From: Nitrospirota bacterium | GTDB lineage: Bacteria; Nitrospirota; Nitrospiria; Nitrospirales; UBA8639 | Assembly (NCBI GenBank): GCA_003696975.1 | Contig: RFGT01000017.1 | Coordinates: forward strand, 1-33,611 | Reading direction: 5' to 3' | DNA: 33,611 nt | Shown here: positions 23,896 to 32,876 of the stretch, in pieces | How the letters are laid out: each line of letters begins with the position of its first letter | Position numbering within the stretch: position 1 is the first letter of the stretch | Program-made: the position numbers and the translations under genes | The notes under the pieces: model-generated | The model's database searches: none | What the model saw: only the letters and a program-made list of their open reading frames with translations | Told to the model about the DNA's origin: nothing

Positions 23896-25314
23896 TCAGG
23901 AATTCGTATGGAGCAAGTGATCCACTTCAGTGAGTTTGGTTGAGGCGAGTGTTGCCTCTGGGCTCCGGGGATAGGCGCGTATCAGGTGGCGCAACGTCGT
24001 GCGTGCCTGGAGAGGATCGTGCAACTCGAGATAGGAGTATGCAATCTTGAGCAAAGCAGCGGGAACTTTTTCACTGGTAGGGTAACGAGTTATGACTTGG
24101 TGAAATTCGGTAATTGCCCGAGAAAATTGGCGCATGCCGTAATAACATTCTCCAAGCCAATATTGGGCATTGGCGGCAAGAGGAGAATCGGGATAGCGCC
24201 CGAGAAATGCGGTGAAGCTCTCTACGCCGCGGCGATACTGCCCAGCTCGTACCTGCTCGTAAATACGCCGGTATTCCTCTTTCACCTGTGGCGAGAGAGT
24301 CTTGGAGAGCGGAGAGATAGCGGAAGAGGAAGATTGGTGGGGCAATGCTTCAACATCTGGCAGAACGGCCTGCCGAGGAGCTCTCTCCTTGTGGGCGAGA
24401 GTCTGTCGCTCTTCAGACAGAGCCGATGACGGATTGTTGGATGGGGTTGCCCCCTTTAGATGTGTCTTTGAATGCTGAATCCAGTGCTCAACCTGCTCCA
24501 GCCGGCGAGCCTGTGCGGTCAGTTGAGCATCTGACTTCTGCTGGACTTGTTGAATGGTGTCGACGATGGATTGCAGGCTTTGATTGACTGTGTGGAGGTA
24601 AGCAGATACCTCTTCCGAGTCCGAGGAAACTTTCTGCGTCAGCCCTTGCACCTGTTGGTCTAATTGCTCTAGGTGTTGAGCCTGGTCCTGCTGGTGAGTT
24701 TGAAGGGCCAGCATGGCTTGTCGAAACTCGCGCAACGCTTCCTGGAATTGTTGTCCTTGGGTATGCCGGGCAGCTAGCTCTTGGGTTTGAAGCTCGATGG
24801 TTTTCTCAAGGGTGATGAGCCGCTGCTGGTTGTCACGTTCCTGCTCCAGCACACGAGCATGCCGAGCCTCAGCTTCCTTTTGAAGCCGCTCGATCTGTTG
24901 AACCAACTGGTGCACGTGATGCTGCGTGCGTTCCAGTTCCCCTTGTAATGTGGAGAACTCTTGCTCTCGAAGGCTCGCCAGTTCCTCGAAGAACTCAGCT
25001 CGGTCTAGGTGGAGCTTATTGAGCTCCTTCCGTTGGCGAGCAATGACTGCCTGAGTCTTCGTTAAGGCTTGGTTCGCTTGCGCCACAGCCGCTTCCAAGG
25101 CTTGGCGCTGCTTGTGGAGGCTGCTAATCTTGGCCTCAAGCTCCCGTTTCATATGGAGCAGGTCGGCCTGTTGGGCGACACACCCCCCTGGGGGGAAGAA
25201 CAGTCCTATGATGATGAGCCACCAAGCCCACCGTTGACTGCCTTCGGTCTTCAGAAAGGCGGACCGCTTGAGAAGAGATGAAAGGACAACGTAAAGGGGG
25301 CGACCAGATACCAT
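23896..25314 (-). CDS. cpoB: CpoB/YbgF-like coiled-coil TPR lipoprotein of the Tol-Pal system
   Basis: This is a 472-residue protein. The signal segment 'WWLIIIGLFFPPGGC' ends in a Gly-Cys, suggesting lipidation, although ordinary CpoB is soluble. A long Gln/Glu-rich coiled coil spans about residues 50-290 ('AVAQANQALTKTQAVIARQR'). A Ser-rich linker follows, then a C-terminal YbgF TPR domain ('EEYRRIYEQVRAGQYRRGVE', 'NAQYWLGECYYGMRQFSRAI'). CpoB coordinates peptidoglycan synthesis with outer-membrane constriction. The coiled coil is far longer than in E. coli CpoB (~260 residues in total). The ORF track starts 28 codons upstream; the ATG at 25314 overlaps the pal stop (TGATG) and has GGAG 7 bases away, so the two genes are translationally coupled. 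Confidence 0.88.
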   Translation of the reverse strand: MVSGRPLYVVLSSLLKRSAFLKTEGSQRWAWWLIIIGLFFPPGGCVAQQADLLHMKRELEAKISSLHKQRQALEAAVAQANQALTKTQAVIARQRKELNKLHLDRAEFFEELASLREQEFSTLQGELERTQHHVHQLVQQIERLQKEAEARHARVLEQERDNQQRLITLEKTIELQTQELAARHTQGQQFQEALREFRQAMLALQTHQQDQAQHLEQLDQQVQGLTQKVSSDSEEVSAYLHTVNQSLQSIVDTIQQVQQKSDAQLTAQARRLEQVEHWIQHSKTHLKGATPSNNPSSALSEERQTLAHKERAPRQAVLPDVEALPHQSSSSAISPLSKTLSPQVKEEYRRIYEQVRAGQYRRGVESFTAFLGRYPDSPLAANAQYWLGECYYGMRQFSRAITEFHQVITRYPTSEKVPAALLKIAYSYLELHDPLQARTTLRHLIRAYPRSPEATLASTKLTEVDHLLHTNS

Positions 25315-26111
25315 CAGGGATCTCCAGGGTGCTGAACGAATTGAGAGGCGACGGTCACTTGCGGTGTGAAATGAGCCCGGCGGTTTCGGCGAAAACATGA
25401 CTCAGCGAAACTGTGACACACCGGTTTTTCTTTTCCATAAGAGATAATCTCAAGCTGTCGGGAAGGGACTCCCAAATACGAGAGATATTGCTTAACAATA
25501 GCGGCTCGTTTTTCTCCTAGGACGTAGTTGTAGGCCTGCGTGCCCCGAGCGTCACAATGCCCTTCAATGGTGATCCGCTGTTGCGGGTGTGCTTTCAACC
25601 ATGCGGCGTTGACATGAAGCGCATGCTTGGCTTCGTCGGTCAGCCGCCAACTATCGTATGCAAAGTAGACGTCCTCAAGAAAATCAGGCTTTCCCTTATC
25701 CTCAGAGGCGAGAAGTGTGTCATTGGTCTTTGACAAGGAAGAATGGTCTTCCGTCTGCTGCACAGTAGGAGCAGATGAAGCGGAAGGGGATCGGGAAGAT
25801 GCTTGGGTAGCCTCTTGAGGAGTCGAGAGCAACTCGGCATCTGTGAGGGTTTCAATAGCGGCAGGCAAATTCATGGGAGAGGGCTGCGAGTTGGCGTCAT
25901 TCTCCTTGAGTATGAGATCTGCGGGATCTTCGGAGGATGACGATGAGTAGGAGGCCTGTTGGTATGGAGAGGAAGACGCAAAGGAAGGAGATGGGCTTGT
26001 TGTGCTGGTGCGTGCGGAGCTGCGAGTGATATGCTTGCCGCATCCTGCGGAAATGATGAAAATAATCATCAGAACAGCAAGATATTTTCTATGGATTCCC
26101 CAACTGATCAT
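25314..26111 (-). CDS. pal: Pal-like peptidoglycan-associated OmpA-family lipoprotein
   Basis: This is a 265-residue lipoprotein with signal and lipobox 'IISAGC'. A Ser/Thr/Pro-rich linker of about 120 residues follows, then a C-terminal OmpA domain: 'DVYFAYDSWRLTDEAKHAL', 'RITIEGHCDARGTQAYNYVL' and 'GEKRAAIVKQYLSYLGV'. The Asp and Arg that contact meso-diaminopimelate in Pal and OmpA domains are represented by the 'EGHCDARGT' and 'GEKRA' blocks. It anchors the outer membrane to peptidoglycan. The ATG at 26111 is preceded by GGGAGG; a TTG three bases earlier is the ORF-track start. No tolQ, tolR, tolA or tolB genes are in the window. Confidence 0.93.
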   Translation of the reverse strand: MISWGIHRKYLAVLMIIFIISAGCGKHITRSSARTSTTSPSPSFASSSPYQQASYSSSSSEDPADLILKENDANSQPSPMNLPAAIETLTDAELLSTPQEATQASSRSPSASSAPTVQQTEDHSSLSKTNDTLLASEDKGKPDFLEDVYFAYDSWRLTDEAKHALHVNAAWLKAHPQQRITIEGHCDARGTQAYNYVLGEKRAAIVKQYLSYLGVPSRQLEIISYGKEKPVCHSFAESCFRRNRRAHFTPQVTVASQFVQHPGDP

Positions 26112-26594
26112 CAACTGATCCCTCCCATCGTGAGCGAATATTTTTGTTTAAGACTTTTAGCAACAAGGCTTAGTGAACAACTAGAAACGGTCACTTATTT
26201 TTAAGCATGCAAAATGCAGGCCAACTATTGCTTGCGCTACTGAGGCGCCTTCCTGAGCAGCCTACGGCCTGCCATCTCTGAAGGAATTGCGAAAAATCAC
26301 AGAAAAAAACGGAGAAAAAACGGATGGGTTTGCCGAGAACGGATGAAGGAGGGTGCTTTAGCCTCTCAGGTGATAGCTAAGCTGAAGCATTTGTCCAACA
26401 GAAGCGTTGCACGAATTCAACGACCAACCGGTCAGGAGCTGCCGGCTCGTAGTCGAGTTATCCTACACGCCGCCTACTTTCTCCCGGAAGTTGGCCAATA
26501 CTCTTCTTGAGGCCTCTTTCTGTAAAAGATTTTCTACAACCGGCTATGGCTTCAGACCGGCATTCTATGCGCAATGCACAAAAGCCAGCAGTCC
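26112..26594. other. Gene-free region between pal and the DUF1080-like gene
   Basis: About 480 bases without a credible gene. Near 26354-26389 an imperfect hairpin forms: TGCTTTAGC pairs with GCTAAGC, then AAGCA, with short bulges. Next to it, 26302-26324 holds two copies of GAAAAAACGGA; on the minus strand these are T-runs downstream of the 26595 gene, so this area could end that transcript. The pal promoter should lie near 26112-26200, which is AT-rich on the minus strand, but I found no clean -35/-10 pair. Confidence 0.4.
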
Positions 26595-27716
26595 CTAATA
26601 TGCTGCCGGCGGAGAAAGCGGCCGATTCGTGACCATCTCGATCAAGTGAAGACGATCAAATTGGACAACAGCGTTTCCTTTGGTCACCAACCCAATTCGT
26701 CCGGTGTCTCGGATATAGTCCATCATCTCCATTGGGGCTTCTCGTCCATCTACATAAATATCTAAACGGGGATGATCCACATGAGCCGAGTTCACCACTT
26801 GCACGCGGAGAACATGCCAGGGTTCCAACTTTGGTGTAGCGGACGCTTCACCCAATATGGTTGCCACTCCCTTGTTGATGCGATAAACCCGTAGATGGGT
26901 GGCAGATGCATTGATAGTCACGGCGTAGAAATGCTGAATATCTTTGGCGGCTAACGCGATGCCGGCCTCGCCAGAAGCATCCGGAGAAGGGAACCGCACA
27001 TAGACGACAATATCCGGAAGCTCTAACGCGCGGGTATCCGCCAATAAGAGACGGAAACAATCATGGCTTGAACATGGAGAAGCCTGCATCACCACATGGG
27101 GATGTGATGGCGCATGGGGATCTGCCACCACGTGCCATGATTCGGGTTCTTGTCCATTGGAATCCAGTACCTCAAACCCTTTCGGTGGCATCCCTTTCAC
27201 ATCCTTGTCAAAATCCCAGGTCTTATAGATATCTTGGGGTGGAGCCTGTCGGGCAATCGTGAGCAGCCCCCGATAGCGACGGATCCGCTCGTGCAATGAG
27301 GGAAGTTGGCTAATCTCGTGCAAACCGCCTTCAAAACGAATGGGATCGTCTTCCCACTTCCGCCATTGTGAAAAATCCGGCACGATGCCGAGAACCGTCG
27401 GGCTTGCGATTATTTTGGGAGCGTCAGGGATTGCATTATTGATGACTGCCTGATGGACAGGAAGCTCCCGTGACCGGAGCCCACTCATCCCAACGAACCG
27501 AGCAAAGAGGAGATCTGGCACAGGCCCGTACTGTCGAACAACTGGTCTCGCCCCCCAGGGTTCTTCAGCGGATGCTTCATGCGCAGGTTTCATGTGGGGC
27601 TGAGGCTGTGCCAGGCCAGTGGCCCATGCAGGCGAACTCAGAGAGAGGAACACGCCAAGAAGAGATGCTGTCACAGTTTGTAAAACAGATAGTTGTAAGA
27701 CCATGATTGACTTCAT
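26595..27716 (-). CDS. Secreted protein with DUF1080/concanavalin-like domain
   Basis: This is a 373-residue protein with a Sec signal peptide ending in 'LSSPAWA'. Residues ~35-165 are a distinct region without recognised motifs. The second half looks like a concanavalin A-like/3-keto-disaccharide hydrolase (DUF1080) jelly-roll: 'TWDFDKDVKGMPPKGFEVL', 'ESWHVVADPHAPSHPHVVMQ', 'EAGIALAAKDIQHFYAVTIN' and 'DTGRIGLVTKGNAVVQFDRL'. Such domains bind or cleave carbohydrates; no catalytic residues can be assigned by eye. The ATG at 27716 has GGGAG eight bases upstream; the TTG at 27722 is the ORF-track start. It appears monocistronic, with gaps of 290 and 483 bases on either side. Confidence 0.75.
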   Translation of the reverse strand: MKSIMVLQLSVLQTVTASLLGVFLSLSSPAWATGLAQPQPHMKPAHEASAEEPWGARPVVRQYGPVPDLLFARFVGMSGLRSRELPVHQAVINNAIPDAPKIIASPTVLGIVPDFSQWRKWEDDPIRFEGGLHEISQLPSLHERIRRYRGLLTIARQAPPQDIYKTWDFDKDVKGMPPKGFEVLDSNGQEPESWHVVADPHAPSHPHVVMQASPCSSHDCFRLLLADTRALELPDIVVYVRFPSPDASGEAGIALAAKDIQHFYAVTINASATHLRVYRINKGVATILGEASATPKLEPWHVLRVQVVNSAHVDHPRLDIYVDGREAPMEMMDYIRDTGRIGLVTKGNAVVQFDRLHLIEMVTNRPLSPPAAY

Positions 27717-28006
27717 GAGCAATACTCCCGCCGCCTTTCCCGTGGAAATTCTTCACGAATTCTGAAACTTCATCATAACAGTTTGTTTCTACTGGTTCCA
27801 GGATATCAATTCCACCTTATTCCTGTGTCGAAACGAACAACAAGTTTGGGAGAAAAGCGAGATTTGTGGAGTGTAGCAAGGGTGGCGCGGGGTTTCCTGC
27901 TCATGGTGCTGATAGGTAGGGCCTTTCCTTCCCGCCTCGTTAGCATGTCCGTCTGATGGCTCAGGTCCATAGGTTTTTTTCTCTGGAGTTGCCAGTCAGA
28001 TAGAGC

Positions 28007-30799
28007 TTAGAATTCAGAGCCCCACCAACCCCGAAGCAATATGGTCATCTCGTCTGCTGATAAGGGCCGTGAACAGAGATAGCCTTGCACGTGGTGACAC
28101 CCCTGGCTTCGGAGAAAAGCCACCTGTTCAGGGGACTCTACGCCCTTCGCAATGAGGGGTCGCTGGAGCCTATGACTCAGATCGAGACAGGTGCGAAAGC
28201 CTGTAACGGCCTCAGGATTGTGAGGCAATTGTGAAACGATGGTCGAAGCGAGCTTCAAGCTATGGAGAGGAAGGGGCTCGAGTAAGCCTGCAGGAAACTC
28301 CTGGCACTCGCAATCGTCGATGATGAGTTCAAGACCTAGTGAGGCCAGTGTCGCTCCCCACGATTCCATGGAGACTCGGCGGTTCATAAAAGTGGATGCA
28401 GGAATTTCCAGTTTGATGGCCTGAGGTGCAATGTGGGTATCCGCCAGCACTTGGCGGATGACGGTGGAGTAGGCGTCCTCTTGCCCAGGGTCCACAAGGA
28501 GATTGACGGTCAAGGGGGCCTGAAAGAGTCCTTGAGCTTGCCATTGAAGGTTCTGAAGGCAAGCCGCGCGCAGGACCCATTCCTGGATTGTCATCAGGAG
28601 ATGGTGTTCTTGTGCCAAGGGAATAAATTGTTGAGGAAAGATCAGTCCCAACTCTGGATGCTGCCAGCGGATGAGGGCCTCAATCCCAATAAGCATCCCC
28701 GTGTGCAAGTTCACGAGAGGTTGGAAGTGCAAGAGAAATTCTTGCCGATTCCAGGCGTGGTGTAGGCTCCTTTGCAACAGAAGGCGTTCGAACACTTGGG
28801 CATTTAACTCGTCGGAGACAAATTGATAGCAATTCCCGCCTTTTTCCTTCGCGCGGTACATAGCCCGGTCGGCATGGGTCAATAGACTCTGAGGATCGGT
28901 GGTGTCGAGAGGATACAAAGCAATCCCTAGGCTTGCTGTGGTGGAAATTGATGTGCCAGCGAGTTCCATGGGGTGTGCGACAGCCTCGAGGACTTTGCGG
29001 GCTACGTGACCGGCATCCTGGCCCCGTTCCAAGTCCTGGAGAATCAATACAAATTCATCTCCACTCCATCGGGCCACCGTATCGGTTTCGCGTACGCAGC
29101 GACGGAGCCGCTCTGCCACAATCTTGAGCAAGACATCTCCTTGTTCGTGCCCTAAGGAATCATTGATCGGTTTGAAACGATCCAGATCGAGGAAGACCAC
29201 AGCGACATTGAGTCCATGGCGCCTGGCATGGGCCAGTGCCTGTTTGAGGCGATCGTGAAACATGGTGCGATTGGGAAGGTCCGTGACGGGGTCATAATGC
29301 GCGAGATAGAAAATCCTGGCTTCCGTTTCTTTGCGAGCCGTAATGTCCTGGTGGATGGCTACGAAATGCGTCACCTCTCCGGTTTCATTACGAAGGGGCG
29401 TGAGCACTTGCTCCACAAAAATGGTCTGTCCGTCTTTGCGTTTCTCGACGAACTCATGCCGCCACGCCTGCCCTTTTGTTTGGTGACGTCGGGCTTGCCG
29501 CAGGATCGAGCGAACTTTGCCCGATTTCAAAAATGGCGGGACGCGGCCGATGGCTTCTGCCGCGGTATGACCAGTGAGACGAGTATAGGCATCGTTGATC
29601 CACTCGATACGGCCAAAAGGGTCAGTGATCAAGATAGCATGCTCGGCGGACGCCAAGACAGCTTCTTGCAAGCGGAGGCGTTCTCGATCCTTGGCCAGCG
29701 AGAGAGTGAGTGAGAGTTGAGCGGCCAATCGTTCGAACCAGGCAATGACTCCATCATTGAAGGCCTCGCGGTGTGGCGCACTCACGGTCAGGACGCCGAG
29801 CACCTGTTTATGAGTCTTGAGGGGCACCATCAGCATGGATTGCCACCCCAGCGCGAGGGTTTGTGCTACCCAGGGTTTCCAGGCTGGATCATCGCGCTGG
29901 ACGATATATGGTGTTTGGGTGGCAAGCACGTGGTTTAAGGGATTTCCGGTTTCCGCATGCCAGTCGGGAGAGGAGTTCAGAAGAAGAGGTGCCTGGTGGC
30001 CCGCAGCAGCCAGGATGGTCAGGGCGCCATCATCTTCTTGGTGAGTGATCCAGACCAGAGGATACCCAAACAGATGGTTCAACTGCTCACAGATCTGTGT
30101 GAACAGCCCTTGAATCTCTCGCCCTTCCAGAAGTTGTTCTCCAAGGTGGCGAAAGAGTTCGTTGGCAACATGGGCCCGTTGTTCTTCAGTGATATCACGA
30201 ATCAACCAATGAATGGCCGTCACATGTCCTGCCGGTTCTCTCAAGGCTGAGGCCGTCAGAGACGCGGGGAAGGCAGGGCGCTGTTTGGGGCAGACGGTGA
30301 GGTTCCATTCATGGGCCGTCTGGCCGCGTGCGAATTGCCGGAGCACCTGCTTGAGGTGTTGGTGATCACCAGGGTGGACAAACTCATGGAGTCGCATGCC
30401 CGTCAGTTGGCTCTGTTCCATCCCGACCAATTGCGCGGCGCGCCCGTCGGCGAGATAAATGCAGCCATGCTGATCAGTAATCAGATGGCCGTCGCATGCG
30501 CGTTCCTGATAGGAGGCTCTCCCTGGCAACCGGGTCGAGAGAAAGAATAGGTTGGGAGAAAGGAGGCGTGCATGATGTGCCTGAGACGTGGTCAAGAGTT
30601 TCGCGCTGAGCTGAGAGAGTGAAGAGTAGAGATGGCTGAGCTGCGCCAAGACCGCCTGACAGTCTTCACCGGATAAATTCGCCAGAGAGGCGGGCAGGTC
30701 TTCGGCAAATTGTTGGAACGCTTGGAGTTGCGAGAGGAGTTCCTGCGCCGCATTGGTCATGCGAGTCGTTGCGGTACGGGCACGTTGTGGGTGTGGCAT
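28007..30799 (-). CDS. PAS-GAF-PAS-GGDEF-EAL c-di-GMP signalling protein
   Basis: This is a 930-residue soluble sensor protein. It has an N-terminal helical region (~15-80), PAS (~100-205), GAF (~215-370), PAS (~380-490 with 'HFVAIHQDITARK'), GGDEF (~500-660) and EAL (~680-925). The cyclase motif is 'RWSGDEF' at 577-583; the S variant of GGDEF is found in active enzymes. An allosteric I-site RxxD ('RETD', 570-573) lies exactly five residues before it. In the EAL domain the 'EAL' (707-709), the Asn of 'VNLLVD', the 'KLEIP' Glu, the double Asp (828-829), the Lys of 'LKLA' and 'AKGVES' remain. Loop 6, normally DDFGTG, is 'DDCECQ', and the usual 'LKID' Asp is missing. Predicted diguanylate cyclase with a weak or inactive phosphodiesterase. 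AAGG precedes the ATG. Confidence 0.95.
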   Translation of the reverse strand: MPHPQRARTATTRMTNAAQELLSQLQAFQQFAEDLPASLANLSGEDCQAVLAQLSHLYSSLSQLSAKLLTTSQAHHARLLSPNLFFLSTRLPGRASYQERACDGHLITDQHGCIYLADGRAAQLVGMEQSQLTGMRLHEFVHPGDHQHLKQVLRQFARGQTAHEWNLTVCPKQRPAFPASLTASALREPAGHVTAIHWLIRDITEEQRAHVANELFRHLGEQLLEGREIQGLFTQICEQLNHLFGYPLVWITHQEDDGALTILAAAGHQAPLLLNSSPDWHAETGNPLNHVLATQTPYIVQRDDPAWKPWVAQTLALGWQSMLMVPLKTHKQVLGVLTVSAPHREAFNDGVIAWFERLAAQLSLTLSLAKDRERLRLQEAVLASAEHAILITDPFGRIEWINDAYTRLTGHTAAEAIGRVPPFLKSGKVRSILRQARRHQTKGQAWRHEFVEKRKDGQTIFVEQVLTPLRNETGEVTHFVAIHQDITARKETEARIFYLAHYDPVTDLPNRTMFHDRLKQALAHARRHGLNVAVVFLDLDRFKPINDSLGHEQGDVLLKIVAERLRRCVRETDTVARWSGDEFVLILQDLERGQDAGHVARKVLEAVAHPMELAGTSISTTASLGIALYPLDTTDPQSLLTHADRAMYRAKEKGGNCYQFVSDELNAQVFERLLLQRSLHHAWNRQEFLLHFQPLVNLHTGMLIGIEALIRWQHPELGLIFPQQFIPLAQEHHLLMTIQEWVLRAACLQNLQWQAQGLFQAPLTVNLLVDPGQEDAYSTVIRQVLADTHIAPQAIKLEIPASTFMNRRVSMESWGATLASLGLELIIDDCECQEFPAGLLEPLPLHSLKLASTIVSQLPHNPEAVTGFRTCLDLSHRLQRPLIAKGVESPEQVAFLRSQGCHHVQGYLCSRPLSADEMTILLRGWWGSEF

Positions 30800-30920
30800 C
30801 TCAGTGATCCTTGATTCTTCGAGTGGAGATCCGCCAAAAGCTCGAAAGAGAAGAATGCATTAGCCCATCATTGAAGTGTTTCTGCATATCTCACGAGGAT
30901 GACTTCAGGAATGCAATGCG

Positions 30921-31718
30921 TCATTCAGGATGGGTAGGAGAAGGGCGTTCTCCCGAGATCGAAATCTCATTGGAAGATCCTTCTGGCCAAGATAGCCGCA
31001 ATATCCCTGCCTTAACATCCTCCTGGACTTGGGCATATCGTTCCGGCGTCCCGATATCGGACCAATAACCTGAAAACGGGTAGCCCCAGATTCCCGCGTC
31101 CTGCTGAAGCCATCCAATATAGGCCTCAATGATGGAAGACGGCACTCCCTTGGGAACCTTATGGAGGAAAAGCGGGTCCATGACATGGGCGCCAGCGAAC
31201 ATCCGTCGATACACAGTCGCATGTCGCGAAGCCGGACTCCGACCTTGGCCAAGGATAGTGACCACTCGACTCTGGGCGTCAGTTTCTACCACGCCCCAAC
31301 GCTCGACATGAGGGTCATCCCGCAGGGCCATCGTGGCGATTCCTCCACGGGCTCTATGGTGAGCCACCATGGCGGTGAGATTCAAGTCGAGTAGGGTGTC
31401 CCCATTAACCACAACGAACGGCTTGCCCTCGAAGAAGTCTTCGACCTGTTTGATCCCTCCACCGGTTCCTAGCAGGGTGGTCTCAAAGGAGTAACTCAGC
31501 CGCACGCCCCAGCTTGAGCCGTCGCCGAAGGCCTGTTGGATCTGGTCGGCCAGGTAATGCACGTTCACAATGATGTCGGTTAGGCCATGCCGCCGGAGAA
31601 GAAGAATATTCCAGCCTAAGAGCGGAATCCCGGCGACGGGCAGCAGCGGTTTGGGAGTGGATTGGGTGAGCGGTCGAAGACGAGTTCCCAGACCTGCGGC
31701 TAAAATCATGGCCTTCAT
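30921..31718 (-). CDS. murU: MurU-like sugar-1-phosphate nucleotidyltransferase
   Basis: This is a 265-residue nucleotidyltransferase with the pyrophosphorylase signature 'LAAGLGTRLRPLTQSTPKPL'. A second nucleotide/metal block reads 'FVVVNGDTLLDLNLTAM', and near the end comes 'GYWSDIGTPERYAQVQEDV'. MurU converts N-acetylmuramate alpha-1-phosphate to UDP-MurNAc in cell-wall recycling, bypassing MurA and fosfomycin. Its position 3 bases after an AmgK-like kinase matches the amgK-murU operon of Pseudomonas. Mannose-1-phosphate guanylyltransferase-type activity is the main alternative, since the fold is shared and the protein is longer than typical MurU (~225). Confidence 0.8.
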   Translation of the reverse strand: MKAMILAAGLGTRLRPLTQSTPKPLLPVAGIPLLGWNILLLRRHGLTDIIVNVHYLADQIQQAFGDGSSWGVRLSYSFETTLLGTGGGIKQVEDFFEGKPFVVVNGDTLLDLNLTAMVAHHRARGGIATMALRDDPHVERWGVVETDAQSRVVTILGQGRSPASRHATVYRRMFAGAHVMDPLFLHKVPKGVPSSIIEAYIGWLQQDAGIWGYPFSGYWSDIGTPERYAQVQEDVKAGILRLSWPEGSSNEISISGERPSPTHPE

Positions 31719-31721
31719 GAC

Positions 31722-32834
31722 TCAATGCCATTCGGGAATATAAGGCCGCAGCAACTCGTAGAGCCGGTGCAACTCGGAATATTTTTGGAGCGTGTTTTGA
31801 ACATAAGCCAATGTCCGCGGAATGTCCGCCAGAAATTTGGGATTGTGCTTGACGCGCTCGATATAGACAAACCGCCCCACGGCCTTCAGATTCCGCTGGA
31901 TGCTCGTGAAATCGAACAACCGCCGGAATGCTTCATGATCGGCCAACAGCAGTCGGTCTTGCATCTCTGCAGAAACGCTTTGCATCATCTGTTCGCGATA
32001 TCGGTCGAGAAGCATGTCTACGATCCCTTCCTCCAACCTGATATAGGAGTCGCGTAACAGTGAGGCAAGGTCATAAGTGGGAGGCCCCATCAGCGCATCT
32101 TGGAAGTCGAGTACGCCGATCTGTCCACGCGACACCATCAGGTTACGGGAATGATAGTCGCGATGGGTGAATACATAGGGTTGACTGGCCAGCCAGTGCA
32201 CGATTTTCCGGAATTCTTCACGAATTCGATGTTCTTCCCGTGTGGCCAACGGAGAGCCCTGTCGGGCGGCGATGCCATATTCGAGAAAATGATCAAATTC
32301 CCACAGAAAGAGCGATATATCGAACGAGCGGGTTAGGGCGAGGCACCGGTGGCCAAGCGAATGGGTTGCGTGAAGCTGCATGTGAACGAGCAAATCAATG
32401 GCCTGTGGATACCACGTCCGCTGGTGTTGGATATCTTTGGCGCAGGCTGTCAGTAACGATGTGTCGCCAAAGTCTTCCAGGTAGAGGAGCCCGCGTGCCT
32501 GGTCGTACCAGTAGAGCGTGGGAACGGTGATTCCTGCAGCGGAGAGGTGTCGGTGTACATTGATAAACGGCAGTTCATCGATGGGTTCAGCAGAAGTACC
32601 TATTGCCTCTTCCGAAGCCTTGAAGGCTTCCGGCTCCGCCAACTGCATGAGGATGACCGAAGGGAGCGGACTGTCATCTAGAAACAGCCGATAATAGCGG
32701 CGATTGGAGGCATCGCCGGCCAACGGGACTAGTGAGGCCGCACGTGCGGGAAACGGGAAGTGCAGGCGAACCGTCTCAGCGACAATTGGAGGAGGGGGGT
32801 CAGCGTGTGAGGCTATATCCAAGGGGTTCATCAT
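31722..32834 (-). CDS. amgK: AmgK-like sugar kinase (APH-fold phosphotransferase)
   Basis: This is a 370-residue kinase of the aminoglycoside phosphotransferase fold. An N-lobe nucleotide-binding segment ('SLVPLAGDASNRRYYRLFL') is followed by 'LLYLEDFGDTSLLTAC'. The catalytic loop is 'FTHRDYHSRNLMV' and the metal motif 'VLDFQDALMGPPTYDLASLL', the last being very close to AmgK. AmgK phosphorylates MurNAc and GlcNAc at the anomeric carbon and feeds MurU, here the next gene 3 bases downstream. The ORF track extends 53 codons upstream, but that part is not family-like and overlaps a strong promoter. The ATG at 32834 (another at 32831) is the sensible start and would give an almost leaderless mRNA. 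Confidence 0.85.
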   Translation of the reverse strand: MMNPLDIASHADPPPPIVAETVRLHFPFPARAASLVPLAGDASNRRYYRLFLDDSPLPSVILMQLAEPEAFKASEEAIGTSAEPIDELPFINVHRHLSAAGITVPTLYWYDQARGLLYLEDFGDTSLLTACAKDIQHQRTWYPQAIDLLVHMQLHATHSLGHRCLALTRSFDISLFLWEFDHFLEYGIAARQGSPLATREEHRIREEFRKIVHWLASQPYVFTHRDYHSRNLMVSRGQIGVLDFQDALMGPPTYDLASLLRDSYIRLEEGIVDMLLDRYREQMMQSVSAEMQDRLLLADHEAFRRLFDFTSIQRNLKAVGRFVYIERVKHNPKFLADIPRTLAYVQNTLQKYSELHRLYELLRPYIPEWH

Positions 32835-32847
32835 ACCGGAAGCTCTT

Positions 32848-32876
32848 ATTATAGGATGCAAGGCAGGATCTGTCAC
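32848..32876 (-). promoter_or_regulatory. Near-consensus sigma-70-type promoter for amgK-murU
   Basis: On the minus strand GTGACA (five of six to TTGACA), a 17-base spacer and TATAAT (six of six) lie immediately upstream of amgK. Transcription would start near 32841, only about seven bases before the ATG at 32834. That rules out the upstream-extended ORF start and predicts a leaderless or very short-leader mRNA. Confidence 0.75.

Noticed and set aside
26302-26345. Minus-strand GGCAAACCCATCCG looked like a third c-di-GMP riboswitch
   Set aside because: The CGCAAAGCC element and the closing GGGTTACC are absent; only the short GGCAAACC string matches.
27748-27768. AATTCTTCACGAATTC occurs here and again near 32213 as a possible regulatory repeat
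   Set aside because: The second copy is inside the AmgK coding region, so shared occurrence is probably chance.
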